A DNA stretch of 64,000 nt, taken from contig NZ_JANKJG010000002.1 in NCBI RefSeq assembly GCF_024733015.1, positions 372,001 through 436,000 of the forward strand, in the 5' to 3' direction. Both the position numbers and the translations under genes were made by a program. Position 1 is the first letter of the stretch. Each line of letters starts with the position of its first letter. The notes under the pieces are model-generated. The model did not search any database and was not told the origin of the DNA. It saw only the letters and a list, made by a program, of their open reading frames with translations. Shown piece after piece: positions 46,199 through 54,533 of the stretch. Origin of the DNA: Pseudosulfitobacter koreensis. Lineage in GTDB: Bacteria; Pseudomonadota; Alphaproteobacteria; Rhodobacterales; Rhodobacteraceae.

Positions 46199-46468
46199 AT
46201 GATTAACAGATTTCTCGGCATTCTCGCATTGGGTGCAACCGTGATGGTGACGTCTCAGGCTGCGGCCAGCGTTGCGGCACCGCCCGTGGACCATCAGGGC
46301 CAGTGGTGGACCAACCCGCTGGGCTGCGATTATTCGCGCGCCGGACGGCCCGGTGAAACCATGTGGTTTCTGATCATCAACACGGCCAAACCCGGCTGTG
46401 CAACCTATATCGCGGGCACCACCTGGGGTGGCATTTACAGCGCCCATGGGCCCATTTTGAAACGCTGA
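46199..46468 (+). CDS. Small exported protein of unknown function
   Basis: 89 residues. A signal peptide (FLGILALGATVMVTSQAAAS, cleavage near 24) leaves a mature part of about 65 residues with two cysteines (GCDYSR and PGCATY) and several Trp and Gly, suggesting a small disulfide-linked fold. I do not recognise a family. The start at 46199 gives MINRFLGILAL; an ATG four codons earlier would spoil the signal peptide start. A strong hairpin follows the stop. Confidence 0.7.
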   Translation: MINRFLGILALGATVMVTSQAAASVAAPPVDHQGQWWTNPLGCDYSRAGRPGETMWFLIINTAKPGCATYIAGTTWGGIYSAHGPILKR

Positions 46469-46475
46469 TACGATT

Positions 46476-46501
46476 GCGGCCCGCGCCCTTGCGGGGGCCG
46501 C
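46476..46501 (+). terminator. Hairpin after the small exported protein
   Basis: GCGGCCC (46476-46482) pairs with GGGCCGC (46495-46501), with further inner pairing; no U-tract. Confidence 0.5.
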
Positions 46502-46504
46502 AAG

Positions 46505-46600
46505 CCTGTCACAGAGTAACGAGTAACCGACAGTAGACCTGAGCGCGTGACAGGTAAGCAGGCGCAGCCCTAGAGCGGCGTCTGCTTTTGTCTGTGACGG
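46505..46600 (+). ncRNA. Structured intergenic RNA candidate with alternative pairings
   Basis: CCTGTCAC (46505-46512) pairs with GTGACAGG (46547-46554). The overlapping GTCACAGA (46508-46515) can instead pair with TCTGTGAC (46591-46598). Between them GCAGGCGC/GCGTCTGC (46558-46565, 46578-46585) forms a terminator-like hairpin ending in TTTT. It could be a 3' UTR fold or a small RNA. Confidence 0.35.
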
Positions 46601-46633
46601 TTGCGGTCCCCCGGTTTCAGGCGCGTCGCAAGG

Positions 46634-48211
46634 TCAGTCGATGATTTCAGACGTCAGGTAGATCAGCGTCGGCCCATCTGCCTTGAACGCGGCCTGCACT
46701 GCATCCTGCATGTCGCGCATGGTCTTCGGCGCGGCAGCATAAGCGCCAAAGGCCTCGGCCAGCTTGCAGAAATCGGGGTTGCGCGCGATCACCGCATTGG
46801 GTGCGATCTGGGCGCGGGTCATGCTGTCTTCGATCTCTTTCAGCTTGCCGTTGTCCCACAGGATGATCGGCAGCGGCAGCCCCAGTTCGACCGCAACGCC
46901 CAGTTCCTGCATGGTATAGTGAAAGCCGTAGTCGCCGATGATCGCAAGCGTCGGTTTGTCGGGGCGCGCGATGGCCCCGCCGATGGCCGCAGGGGTCGCA
47001 TAGCCCAGCGTGCCAAAGCCGAAAGGATGGTGCCAGTGGCCGGGTTTTTCCATCGGCCAGACGTCCATCGCCACATAGGCGAATTGCGTCATGTCGGAAT
47101 AGATCATCGTATCGTCAGGCACCACATCGCGAAGCGCGTCGCACAAGGGCGTGATGCCGGGGCGTGCGGCGTCGCTGTCGGCGCGCCATGCGGTGCGAGA
47201 CTTGGCGACCTCGTCCTTGGTCCAGCCCGATGCGGGCTTGTCCATCGCTTCGGCGCGTTCCAGCAGGGCACGCATCAGCAGTGGCCCGTCGCACAGGATG
47301 TTCAGCACGCCCGCGTCGGTGTTGGTAAACTGGGAGGGGTCGATGTCGACCCGCACCAGCAGGCTTTGATGGCCCAGATGCGACCGCCACAGGTCGACCT
47401 CGGCCAGTTCGGACCCGACGACCACCACCACATCGGCAGAGCCGATCACGTCAGCGCTGGCAGGCTGCGAAAGCCCCGCGCCAAAGTGCAGCGGATCGTC
47501 GGTGCCGACGATGCCCCGGCCCGCGTAGGTGGTGAAGGACGCGGCCCCCAGAGCCTTCAACGCCTTGCGCGTCACCTCGAATCCCACCTTGGCACCGCCG
47601 CCAAAGACAAACAGCAGTCGGTCAGCAGACAGGATACGGTCCAGCGCATCGCCCATCTGCGGCAGGCTGGGGGCGGTGTAGGGGCGCGGCGCGGGAGCCG
47701 GATCGGCGGGCGCCTCAAGCGCTGCAATCGGCACCTGAATGTGCTTGGGTCGCGCGCGCTGCGCTATCATTTCGGTCAGCGCGCGGTCGATCAGTGCATA
47801 GGCGGCCTGCGGCGTGCGCGCCTCGGCGGACCAGTCGCAGACGGTGGCTGCGGCGGCGCGCTGGTCCTTCATCTGGTGCAACTGGCCCTTGATGCCCTCG
47901 ACCTCGTCCAGACAGGAGGACACGACCAGCACGGGCACGGAATCGGAATAGGCCTGCCCCATCGGCGTCATGATGTTGCACAGCCCCGGCCCCGTGATCA
48001 CGTAAGCGACCCCCGGTTTGCCTGACGCGCGCGCATAGCCGTCGGCCATGAACCCCGCGCCCTGTTCGTGGCGGGCCAGAACGTGTGTGATCCCCGCCTC
48101 TTCGATGCCGCGGTACATTTCCTGATTGTGAACCCCCGGAATGCCAAAGATCGTGTCGACCCCGCGTGCCTTCAGCATGTGGGAAATTTGGGCTCCGAGT
48201 GGGCGTTTCAT
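46634..48211 (-). CDS. ThDP-dependent decarboxylase/synthase, AruI-like
   Basis: 525 residues. Three-domain ThDP enzyme of the acetolactate synthase superfamily: N-terminal pyrimidine domain (RGVDTIFGIPGVHNQEMYRG; LARHEQGAGFMADGYARAS with the catalytic Glu), a central domain and the cofactor domain with IGDYGFHYTMQELGVA and WDNGKLKEIE. The N-terminus looks most like AruI, 5-guanidino-2-oxopentanoate decarboxylase of arginine transamination; substrate not proven. The ATG at 48211 shares one base with the TGA of trkH, so the two are coupled although functionally unrelated. Confidence 0.85.
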   Translation of the reverse strand: MKRPLGAQISHMLKARGVDTIFGIPGVHNQEMYRGIEEAGITHVLARHEQGAGFMADGYARASGKPGVAYVITGPGLCNIMTPMGQAYSDSVPVLVVSSCLDEVEGIKGQLHQMKDQRAAAATVCDWSAEARTPQAAYALIDRALTEMIAQRARPKHIQVPIAALEAPADPAPAPRPYTAPSLPQMGDALDRILSADRLLFVFGGGAKVGFEVTRKALKALGAASFTTYAGRGIVGTDDPLHFGAGLSQPASADVIGSADVVVVVGSELAEVDLWRSHLGHQSLLVRVDIDPSQFTNTDAGVLNILCDGPLLMRALLERAEAMDKPASGWTKDEVAKSRTAWRADSDAARPGITPLCDALRDVVPDDTMIYSDMTQFAYVAMDVWPMEKPGHWHHPFGFGTLGYATPAAIGGAIARPDKPTLAIIGDYGFHYTMQELGVAVELGLPLPIILWDNGKLKEIEDSMTRAQIAPNAVIARNPDFCKLAEAFGAYAAAPKTMRDMQDAVQAAFKADGPTLIYLTSEIID

Positions 48212-49659
48212 CAGGCTCTCCAGAATTGTACGGTCAGAATGGCGTAGACCACCATCAGTTCCAGCCGACCTACCAGCATTCCAGCCGCAAGCAACCATTT
48301 GGCGGTGTCGTTCAGCGGGCCAAAGGTGCCCGCGGGGCCGATCGTGTCGCCCAAACCGGGGCCGATGTTCGCCAGCGCCGTGGCCGCCCCCGACAGCGAG
48401 GTCACGAAATCCAGTCCTGTCATGCCAAGCGCAACGGCCAGAAGGCCCATCGACACCACGAAAAACACGAAGAACGTCATCACCGACCCCAGCACATCGG
48501 CATCGACCACGCGGCCATCGTATTTGGGTGTAAAGATACCATGCGGGCTGCGCGTCTTGCGCAATTGCGCTCGGATCGACGAAAACAGGATCTGATAGCG
48601 GAATATCTTGATCGAACAGGCGGTCGATCCGGCGCAGCCGCCGATCAGCCCCAGAAAGAAGAAGATCGAGATCAGGAACGGCCCCCACGCCATGTAATCG
48701 ACGCTGGAATAGCCGGTGCCCGAAATCACCGAAACCACGTTGAACAACGCCTCGCGCACCGCCTGTTCGACGTCGTGGGGGAAAATATAGGTCAGGGTAA
48801 ACGCGCTGACGCCGACGACGATGGCGATGGTCCCCAGAAACGCATGCACCTGCGTGTCGCGCCAGATCGCGGTGGTGTTGCCGTTGATCAGCTGCACATA
48901 GCGCACGAAGGGCAAGGCCGCGAGGATCATGAAGAACGAGGCCGCGTACTCCTTGCCACCGACGAAGGCCCCGAAAGAAGCGTCGTAGTTGGCAAATCCC
49001 CCGGTTGAAACCGTGGTCAGCGCATGCACCGTCGCGTCAAAGACGTTCATCCCCAGGATCAGATAGACCAGCGCGCACATGAGGGTAATGGCGATGTAGA
49101 TGCCCGAGATCTGGCTGGCGATCTGGGTCGCGCGCGGCAGGATCTTGCCCATGGTTTCAAAGGCTTCCGAGCGGAAGATCTGCATGCCGCCGACCCGCAG
49201 TTCGGGCAGGAACACCATCGCGACCACGATGATGCCGATGCCGCCCAGCCATTGCAGGATGCCGCGCCACAAGAGCAGCCCCTTGGGCAGCGTGTCCAGC
49301 CCGGAAAACACCGTCGACCCGGTCGTTGTCAGCCCCGACATCGCCTCGAAGAACGCATCGACATAGCGCGCTTCGGTCGCGCCGAATACAAAGGGCAGCG
49401 CGCCGAAGATCGGCAGCATCAGCCAGACGCCGGTGGTCAAAAGAAAGGTTTGCTGGATCGTCAGACCTTCGCGGACACCGTTGGCACAGCTGAGTGCCAG
49501 CACACCGCCCGCCAGTATGGTGATCAGACCGGATTCGACGAAAACCGGCCAATGTTCCTTGCCCTCGGCAAGATCCACCAACATCGGAAAAATCATGGTC
49601 AGCCCGAGAACGGTAACCAGAAGTCCGATGACATATCCAACGGGGCGCAGGTCTAACAT
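48211..49659 (-). CDS. trkH: TrkH-family potassium uptake protein
   Basis: 482 residues. Integral inner-membrane K+ channel subunit, four M1-P-M2 repeats; the P-loops contain AMSGLTTTGSTVFSG, ALTTVSTGGFANYD, ISGTGYSSVDY and the last ANIGPGLGDTIGPAG. It works with TrkA, not in this window. The ATG at 49659 gives MLDLRPVGYVIG; one further upstream at 49695 is unlikely. The stop overlaps the start of the AruI-like gene. Confidence 0.93.
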   Translation of the reverse strand: MLDLRPVGYVIGLLVTVLGLTMIFPMLVDLAEGKEHWPVFVESGLITILAGGVLALSCANGVREGLTIQQTFLLTTGVWLMLPIFGALPFVFGATEARYVDAFFEAMSGLTTTGSTVFSGLDTLPKGLLLWRGILQWLGGIGIIVVAMVFLPELRVGGMQIFRSEAFETMGKILPRATQIASQISGIYIAITLMCALVYLILGMNVFDATVHALTTVSTGGFANYDASFGAFVGGKEYAASFFMILAALPFVRYVQLINGNTTAIWRDTQVHAFLGTIAIVVGVSAFTLTYIFPHDVEQAVREALFNVVSVISGTGYSSVDYMAWGPFLISIFFFLGLIGGCAGSTACSIKIFRYQILFSSIRAQLRKTRSPHGIFTPKYDGRVVDADVLGSVMTFFVFFVVSMGLLAVALGMTGLDFVTSLSGAATALANIGPGLGDTIGPAGTFGPLNDTAKWLLAAGMLVGRLELMVVYAILTVQFWRA

Positions 49660-49730
49660 CGCGCCAGCGTTGGCGCGGGCCGCGCCGACTGTCAAGACAG
49701 TCTCAGGCGCAGCCCAGCGTCAATTCACGA

Positions 49731-49976
49731 TCAAACGTAGTAGAGATCGCGGAACACATACGCGGGGATATTTTCGCGTGCGATTTTCAGCTCTGCCAGC
49801 TGTGCGTCCGACATCGCATTCAGACGGTCGATCAGGTGCATGCGTGCTTCCATGCCGCGCGATTTCTGACCGGCTTCGATCAGTTTGGTAAAGCCGCGCG
49901 ACAGGGCCGCGCCGAAACCCGCGAAGAACTGTGCAACGGGTGAAGTGGTGATGTGAGTGGCGGTTTGAGTAGCCAT
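49731..49976 (-). CDS. DUF1127 protein
   Basis: 81 residues. The C-terminal half (about 40-81) is the DUF1127 motif with arginine-rich lead (RMHLIDRLNAMSDAQLAELK) and DLYYV end. In other alphaproteobacteria short DUF1127 proteins affect RNA turnover and phosphate or carbon metabolism. The N-terminal part has a hydrophobic amphipathic helix (SPVAQFFAGFGAALSRGF). Monocistronic, with a 207-base upstream region before folE2. Confidence 0.88.
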   Translation of the reverse strand: MATQTATHITTSPVAQFFAGFGAALSRGFTKLIEAGQKSRGMEARMHLIDRLNAMSDAQLAELKIARENIPAYVFRDLYYV

Positions 49977-50130
49977 TATAATAAGCCTCTTTGGTCTGGA
50001 GTGTTAAAATTTCTCTCCTGTGACACACCATATAGGTATGCGCACCTGACCTACCACCGACGATAATGCATAGCTGCATTGCAGCAATTCGAATATGGTT
50101 TCGCGTATTTATTCAGCAATCGTGCCTGTT

Positions 50131-50160
50131 TTCTCTGCCGCACCGCAGCACGGCAGAGAA
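50131..50160. terminator. Hairpin downstream of folE2
   Basis: TTCTCTGCCG (50131-50140) and CGGCAGAGAA (50151-50160) form a perfect 10-bp stem about 25 bases after the folE2 stop. A smaller GGCG/CGCC hairpin followed by TTTCTT lies between it and the stop on the minus strand. Confidence 0.65.
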
Positions 50161-50184
50161 GAAAGGCGTCTTTCGCCGCCACGT

Positions 50185-51291
50185 TTATCCGACGTGAAAC
50201 AGGCTTTGGAACATACGCGGATCAATGCTGTCCGAGGCGAAAGTGTCACCCTCTGTCAGCACGGAAACGGCGTCGTGACTGTGCAGGCTTTCTTGGTGGC
50301 TGGCCACGACGCGAAAATCTCCGACGCGGTGATCGGCAAGCAGTTGTTCGCAGAACAGACGCGCCGCATCCTCGACAAAGATCGGATTGGCCGCGTTCAG
50401 CTCGGCAAAGGCCTGTTCATCCTCGCGCTTGACCATCACTTGGGTCTCGGTCGGCACCGCACGGCGGCAGGCGTCAATCAGATCCTCGAACCACAGCGGG
50501 CCTGCGTTGTCGTCCAGCACCACGGAAATGCGCGCGACCGAACGTTGCGAATGTGGCGTGGCGAGTTGACCGCGCGTGGCACGGGCATGTTCGCTCAGTT
50601 CCAGCGAACAGGGGCAGGTCGACGAATAGACATAGTCCAGATGCACGATCTTCTTGCGCACGCCATTCCGCTCCACCAGTTCCAGCGCGATATCGTAATA
50701 CTGATAGCCCGCGAGGCCCGAGCGCAGGCTTTGCACCTTCATCGGGAACGACAGGCGCATCTGGATACGCGCGTCAAAGCTTTCGAGGTCGGTCTTGTAG
50801 TCGTCCAGCGCCGCCTCGATCACCTCGAAGCTGAAGGTCGCGTCGGCATGGGCATAGAACGAGCGCATGATGCGGCTCATGTTGATGCCCTTCTTGTCGG
50901 CGTCCAGGCTGACGGTGCCGGTCACGGAAGTCTCCAGCAGCATCGGCGAGTCACTGTCGCGGCTGAGATAGCGCAGTGGGAGGCGGAAGTTCGAGATGCC
51001 AACATGCTGAATGCGCTGACGTGCGCCGCGGATCAGGCTGGAGGGGCCGTTCTGCAGATCGGGCAACGTCGCCTTATAGGCGGCATCGACCGCGAACTCT
51101 TCGGGATACGCGCGCGAGAACGCAGGATAATCCGCCCCGGAGTCGCCGGGCAGCAGGCGCGCCACGGAGACGTCGAGTTCCAGTATCTCGGTCGTTGAAG
51201 CGGATTTCGCCCAAAGACGCAGCGTGTCCAGCGCAGCCTCGGCGTCATCGCGTTCGGGTATTTGTCGGATATTGGGCGTATGAACGTTCAT
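50185..51291 (-). CDS. folE2: GTP cyclohydrolase IB
   Basis: 368 residues. First enzyme of tetrahydrofolate (and queuosine) synthesis, the metal-promiscuous type IB. The active-site region reads YVYSSTCPCSLELSEHA with the conserved Cys; the C-terminal SHQESLHSHDA supplies further ligands. The ATG at 51291 (MNVHTPNIRQ) has AAAAAGGGGGG seven bases ahead and is preferred over an upstream start. folB and folP lie 15 kb away, so folate genes are split. Confidence 0.95.
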   Translation of the reverse strand: MNVHTPNIRQIPERDDAEAALDTLRLWAKSASTTEILELDVSVARLLPGDSGADYPAFSRAYPEEFAVDAAYKATLPDLQNGPSSLIRGARQRIQHVGISNFRLPLRYLSRDSDSPMLLETSVTGTVSLDADKKGINMSRIMRSFYAHADATFSFEVIEAALDDYKTDLESFDARIQMRLSFPMKVQSLRSGLAGYQYYDIALELVERNGVRKKIVHLDYVYSSTCPCSLELSEHARATRGQLATPHSQRSVARISVVLDDNAGPLWFEDLIDACRRAVPTETQVMVKREDEQAFAELNAANPIFVEDAARLFCEQLLADHRVGDFRVVASHQESLHSHDAVSVLTEGDTFASDSIDPRMFQSLFHVG

Positions 51292-51404
51292 GCAGTGGCC
51301 CCCCTTTTTGTCGATCCACCCCCAACATAGGGACGCAACCGACCTTTGCCAATGTCTGAGAAGGATACGGAATGACACCGCTATCGGATCACAGCAGGGG
51401 GAAT

Positions 51405-51429
51405 AAATCCTGCCGATGGCAGGATTTTT
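51405..51429 (+). terminator. Intrinsic terminator-like hairpin 1, plus strand
   Basis: AAATCCTGCC-gat-GGCAGGATTT is a perfect 10-bp stem followed by TT. No annotated plus-strand gene precedes it; metZ and folE2 flank it and are both on the minus strand. Confidence 0.75.
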
Positions 51430-51450
51430 CTATGACAGAGGCGACGCACA

Positions 51451-51486
51451 AGCGCCCGAAACCGCAGCATCGGGCGCTGTTTTTTG
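51451..51486 (+). terminator. Intrinsic terminator-like hairpin 2, plus strand
   Basis: AGCGCCCG (51451-51458) pairs with CGGGCGCT (51471-51478), followed by GTTTTTT. The U-tract is on the plus strand, so it would not terminate metZ well; on the minus strand it is preceded by AAAAAA. Confidence 0.75.
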
Positions 51487-51491
51487 GGTGC

Positions 51492-52670
51492 TCAGGCCTG
51501 GTCGAGCGCTTGCAGCATGTCCACGATCAGATCGTCGGCATCTTCAAGGCCCACCGAGATGCGCACGAGGCCCGGCGTGATGCCCAGCAGGTCCTTCTGC
51601 TCTTGCGGCAGGCGCTGGTGGGTTGTGGTCGCCGGGTGCGTCAGGATCGACTTGGCGTCGCCCAGGTTGTTCGAGATCACCCCGATCTGCAGGGCGTTCA
51701 GAAAGCGGAACGCCGCCTCTTGTCCGCCTGCAAGATCGATGGCCAGCAATGTGCCGCCTTTGCCCATCTGGCGCATGCACAGATCGTGCTGCGCGTGCGA
51801 AGCATGGCCGGGATAAATCGCGCGCGCCAGCTTGGGATGGCCCGACAGCGCATCGGCCAGCGCCTCGGCGGTGGCGGTCTGCGCGCGTACGCGCAACTCG
51901 ATGGTCTCCAGCCCCTTCAGCATGATCCACGCGCTGAACGGTGACAGTGCGGGGCCTGTGTGCTTGAGATAAGGCTCGACCGTCTTGCGGATATACTCTT
52001 CCGACCCCAGGATCACACCGCCCATCGCGCGCCCCTGCCCGTCGATATGCTTGGTCGCCGAATAAATCACCACATCGGCACCCTGCTCGAACGCACGGCT
52101 GTAGACCGGCGAGGCGAAGACGTTGTCGATCACGACCTTGGCGTTCTGCGCGTGCGCCAGCTTCACCACCGCCTCGATGTCGATCACTTCCAGCGTCGGG
52201 TTCGACACGCTTTCAAAGAACACCACGTCGGTCTCGGGCGTAATCGCCTGCTCCCATGCCTCCAGATCGGTGCCGTCGACCAGCACGATCTCGACGCCGT
52301 AGCGCGCGAGGATCTCTTCCAGCACATAAAGACAGGACCCGAAGAGCGCACGCGCCGACACCACGCGGTCGCCCGCCTTGAGCATCGACATCAGCGCGCC
52401 GCTGACCGCCGCCATGCCCGACGCGGTAGCAAAGGCCGCCTCGGCCCCTTCCAGCGACGCGATCCGGTCCTCGAACATCGCGACCGTAGGGTTGCCATAG
52501 CGGGCATAGATGAACTCGTCCTCGCCCGCCTTCTCGAACCGCTGGGCCGCGGCCTCGGCGCTGTCATAGACAAAGCCCTGGGTGAGAAAGATCGCTTCGC
52601 TGACCTCGCCGTACTGGCTGCGGCGGGTGCCTGCGTGGACGGCGCGGGTGCGTGGTTTCCAATCGGTCAT
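51492..52670 (-). CDS. metZ: O-succinylhomoserine sulfhydrylase
   Basis: 392 residues. PLP enzyme of the Cys/Met metabolism family that makes homocysteine directly from O-succinylhomoserine and sulfide. YARYGNPT, the FFESVSNPTLEVIDI loop and the PLP lysine in VVIYSATKHIDGQG are intact. The ATG at 52670 has AAGGA eight bases upstream; the ATG at 52679 would lie directly on that sequence. A SAM-II riboswitch and terminator precede it, so it is shut off when SAM is plentiful. Confidence 0.95.
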   Translation of the reverse strand: MTDWKPRTRAVHAGTRRSQYGEVSEAIFLTQGFVYDSAEAAAQRFEKAGEDEFIYARYGNPTVAMFEDRIASLEGAEAAFATASGMAAVSGALMSMLKAGDRVVSARALFGSCLYVLEEILARYGVEIVLVDGTDLEAWEQAITPETDVVFFESVSNPTLEVIDIEAVVKLAHAQNAKVVIDNVFASPVYSRAFEQGADVVIYSATKHIDGQGRAMGGVILGSEEYIRKTVEPYLKHTGPALSPFSAWIMLKGLETIELRVRAQTATAEALADALSGHPKLARAIYPGHASHAQHDLCMRQMGKGGTLLAIDLAGGQEAAFRFLNALQIGVISNNLGDAKSILTHPATTTHQRLPQEQKDLLGITPGLVRISVGLEDADDLIVDMLQALDQA

Positions 52671-52707
52671 ATCAGTCATCCTTACGGGCCTGGGAAGGGC
52701 TGGCCAC

Positions 52708-52746
52708 AAAAAAGCCCCCGAAACGCGGTCAAGCGAAGGGAGGCTT
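52708..52746 (-). terminator. Leader terminator controlled by the riboswitch
   Basis: On the minus strand AAGCCTCCC pairs with GGGGGCTT across an 18-base loop, followed by TTTT (52708-52713 on the plus strand is six A). It lies between the riboswitch and the metZ start, so premature termination is the probable output. Confidence 0.8.
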
Positions 52747-52754
52747 CATCCTGA

Positions 52755-52807
52755 CCTTTTAGCGGGAATATTTAACGTGGCCCGCAATCCGGTAACAAAT
52801 CGCCACG
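52755..52807 (-). promoter_or_regulatory. SAM-II (SAM-alpha) riboswitch
   Basis: Minus-strand RNA: P1 is GUGGC/GCCAC (52806-52802 and the GCCAC after the loop); the loop carries GAUUU and ACCGGAUUGC; the 3' part has GUUAAAU and GCUAAAAGG. These match the conserved SAM-II core (GAUUU...ACCGUAUUGC...GAUAAAU...GCUAAAAAGG). Placed 85 bases before metZ, a known target of the class. Confidence 0.9.
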
Positions 52808-52926
52808 ACCGCACCGATAGGCTCTTGCAGCCTTTGCGTCAACACCGCGCGAAACGGTCATGTAAAGTTTACACAGATTGCATAGTCCTGCGCCCAACAG
52901 CACCGAAACGTTGCAAGGAGATGCAC

Positions 52927-53811
52927 TTGCCCGTCCTCAGAGTGAACGCCGACACCAACGGCCCCTGTCTTCACCTCAATTCCGGCCCGCTGCTGCCCGC
53001 GCTGATGCGCGCAGCCTCCGGCACCGGGCCGATCATAGTGATGATCCCCGGCTACAAGTACAATCCCGCCCTGCCCGATCACTGCCCGCACCGCACCCTG
53101 CTGCGCCGCGACGGGTCATGGCTGCGGCAGATGGGCTTTGGCATGGGCGATCCCGACGAGGGACTGGCGCTGACCTTTGGCTGGAACGCGCGCGGCCCGG
53201 TCTGGCACGCGGCCCGCCGCGCCCGCGTTGCAGGCGGGCAGTTGGGCCGCGTGCTGCGCATCCTGCACCGTCAGGCCCCGCACCGCCCGATCCACCTGAT
53301 GACGCATTCAATGGGAGCTGAGGTGGCGCTTGCCGCCCTGCACGTGCTGCCCCGCGGCACGGTGACCCGCATGCTGACCCTGACCCCGGCCAGTTACCGC
53401 GGCACCGCCGACGCGGCCCTCGCCTCGGATGCCGGGGCCGCTCTGGAATGGATCAACGTCACCAGCCGCGAAAATGCGCTCTTTGACCTCATGTACGAAC
53501 GCCTCGTCTCGCCACAGCGCCGGGGCGACCGGGTCATCGGCAACCGCCTGACGGCTCGGAACGCCGCCACCCTGCGGCTGGATTGCCCGCGCACGCTGAC
53601 CAAACTGCAACGCTTCGGTACGCAGATCGCCCCGCCAAGCGCGCGCATCTGTCACTGGTCGGTCTACACCCGTCCCGGTGCGCTGGCCTTCTACAACCGT
53701 CTGCTGCGCGATCCGGGTCGCTTGCCGCTGGCCGCACTTCAGGCACCTCTGCCCCCCGCAGAGCCGCGCTGGCGGCTGCCCCTGCCCGCATGGCAAAACG
53801 CAGCCGGCTGA
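52927..53811 (+). CDS. Alpha/beta hydrolase
   Basis: 294 residues. The nucleophile elbow is THSMGAE (about 120-126) and the oxyanion-side strand is IIVMIPGYKYNP (about 38-49). A late His, in ICHWSVYTR, could complete the triad. It looks like a lipase/esterase-type fold with an arginine-rich middle; substrate unknown. The TTG at 52927 with AAGGAG six bases ahead is preferred over an ATG at 52921 that directly abuts the same sequence. Confidence 0.78.
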   Translation: MPVLRVNADTNGPCLHLNSGPLLPALMRAASGTGPIIVMIPGYKYNPALPDHCPHRTLLRRDGSWLRQMGFGMGDPDEGLALTFGWNARGPVWHAARRARVAGGQLGRVLRILHRQAPHRPIHLMTHSMGAEVALAALHVLPRGTVTRMLTLTPASYRGTADAALASDAGAALEWINVTSRENALFDLMYERLVSPQRRGDRVIGNRLTARNAATLRLDCPRTLTKLQRFGTQIAPPSARICHWSVYTRPGALAFYNRLLRDPGRLPLAALQAPLPPAEPRWRLPLPAWQNAAG

Positions 53812-53823
53812 ACTCGGCACTCA

Positions 53824-53855
53824 GCTTCTTTTGGCCCTAAATATCCCCGCCGGAG
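53824..53855 (+). repeat. Dispersed intergenic repeat, copy E (diverged)
   Basis: CTTCTTTTGGCCCTAAATAT followed by CCCCGCCGGAGG resembles the head of the repeat (CTTCATCTTGCC-GATAAACTCC-GGGG). It lies between the convergent hydrolase and yciB genes. Confidence 0.4.
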
Positions 53856-53876
53856 GCATTGAATCTTTCGCGCCCC

Positions 53877-54533
53877 TCAGCCGCCAGACGTATCGTCGCC
53901 CTTGGCGTCCTCGATCCCGTGCGCCTGAAACAGCTTACCCTGGCTCAGGAAGAACCCGAAGACCGCGATCGACAGACCGAAGGTCTTGAAGTACACCCAT
54001 GTTTCCGTCGTCTGCGTGCGCCAGATAACCTCGTTCAGGACCGCCAGCCCAAAGAAGAACAGCATCAGCCGACGCGTCAGGATCATCCAGCCCTCGTCCT
54101 TGAGCGGCATCATCCCCTCCATCACGTATTTGAGATAGGACGTGCCCCGCAGCAGGCCGAGGCCCAGCAGCCCTCCGAACAACAGATAGATCATCGTCGG
54201 CTTCATCTTGAAGAACCGGTCATCGTTCAGCCAGACCGACAGCCCGCCAAATACGATCACAAGCACCAGCGTCGCCACCTGCATCCGGCTAATATTGCCC
54301 GTCAGATACCAAAGCGCCCCGGTCGAGGCGATCAGCAGCGGGATGAACGCCGCCGTGACCACGATGAACCCGTCATACTCGGTGCCGCCGATGGTAAAGA
54401 TGCGGTCTTTCAACAGCAAATAAGCGACGAAAAAGACGATGATCGGCCCAAGATCCAGCGCCGATTTCACGAACGGATTGATCTCGCGTCCGCCGGTTTC
54501 ACCATTCTGTGTCGCAGGGTTGTCTTTGGTCAT
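53877..54533 (-). CDS. yciB: YciB/IspZ-type septation-related membrane protein
   Basis: 218 residues, five to six transmembrane helices. Family motifs include LDLGPIIVFFVAYLL, LNDDRFFKMKPTMIYLLFG and the C-terminal VYFKTFGLSIAVFGFFL. YciB homologues keep envelope integrity and interact with cell-elongation and division proteins. The ATG overlaps the EamA stop by four bases, so the two are coupled. Usual length is about 180-200, with an extra hydrophilic start here. Confidence 0.92.
   Translation of the reverse strand: MTKDNPATQNGETGGREINPFVKSALDLGPIIVFFVAYLLLKDRIFTIGGTEYDGFIVVTAAFIPLLIASTGALWYLTGNISRMQVATLVLVIVFGGLSVWLNDDRFFKMKPTMIYLLFGGLLGLGLLRGTSYLKYVMEGMMPLKDEGWMILTRRLMLFFFGLAVLNEVIWRTQTTETWVYFKTFGLSIAVFGFFLSQGKLFQAHGIEDAKGDDTSGG

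Noticed and set aside
46634-48688. Longer form of the AruI-like gene starting at 48688
   Set aside because: The extra 159 codons lie within trkH in another frame and have no family character. The ATG at 48211 gives the normal ThDP-enzyme start and overlaps the trkH stop.
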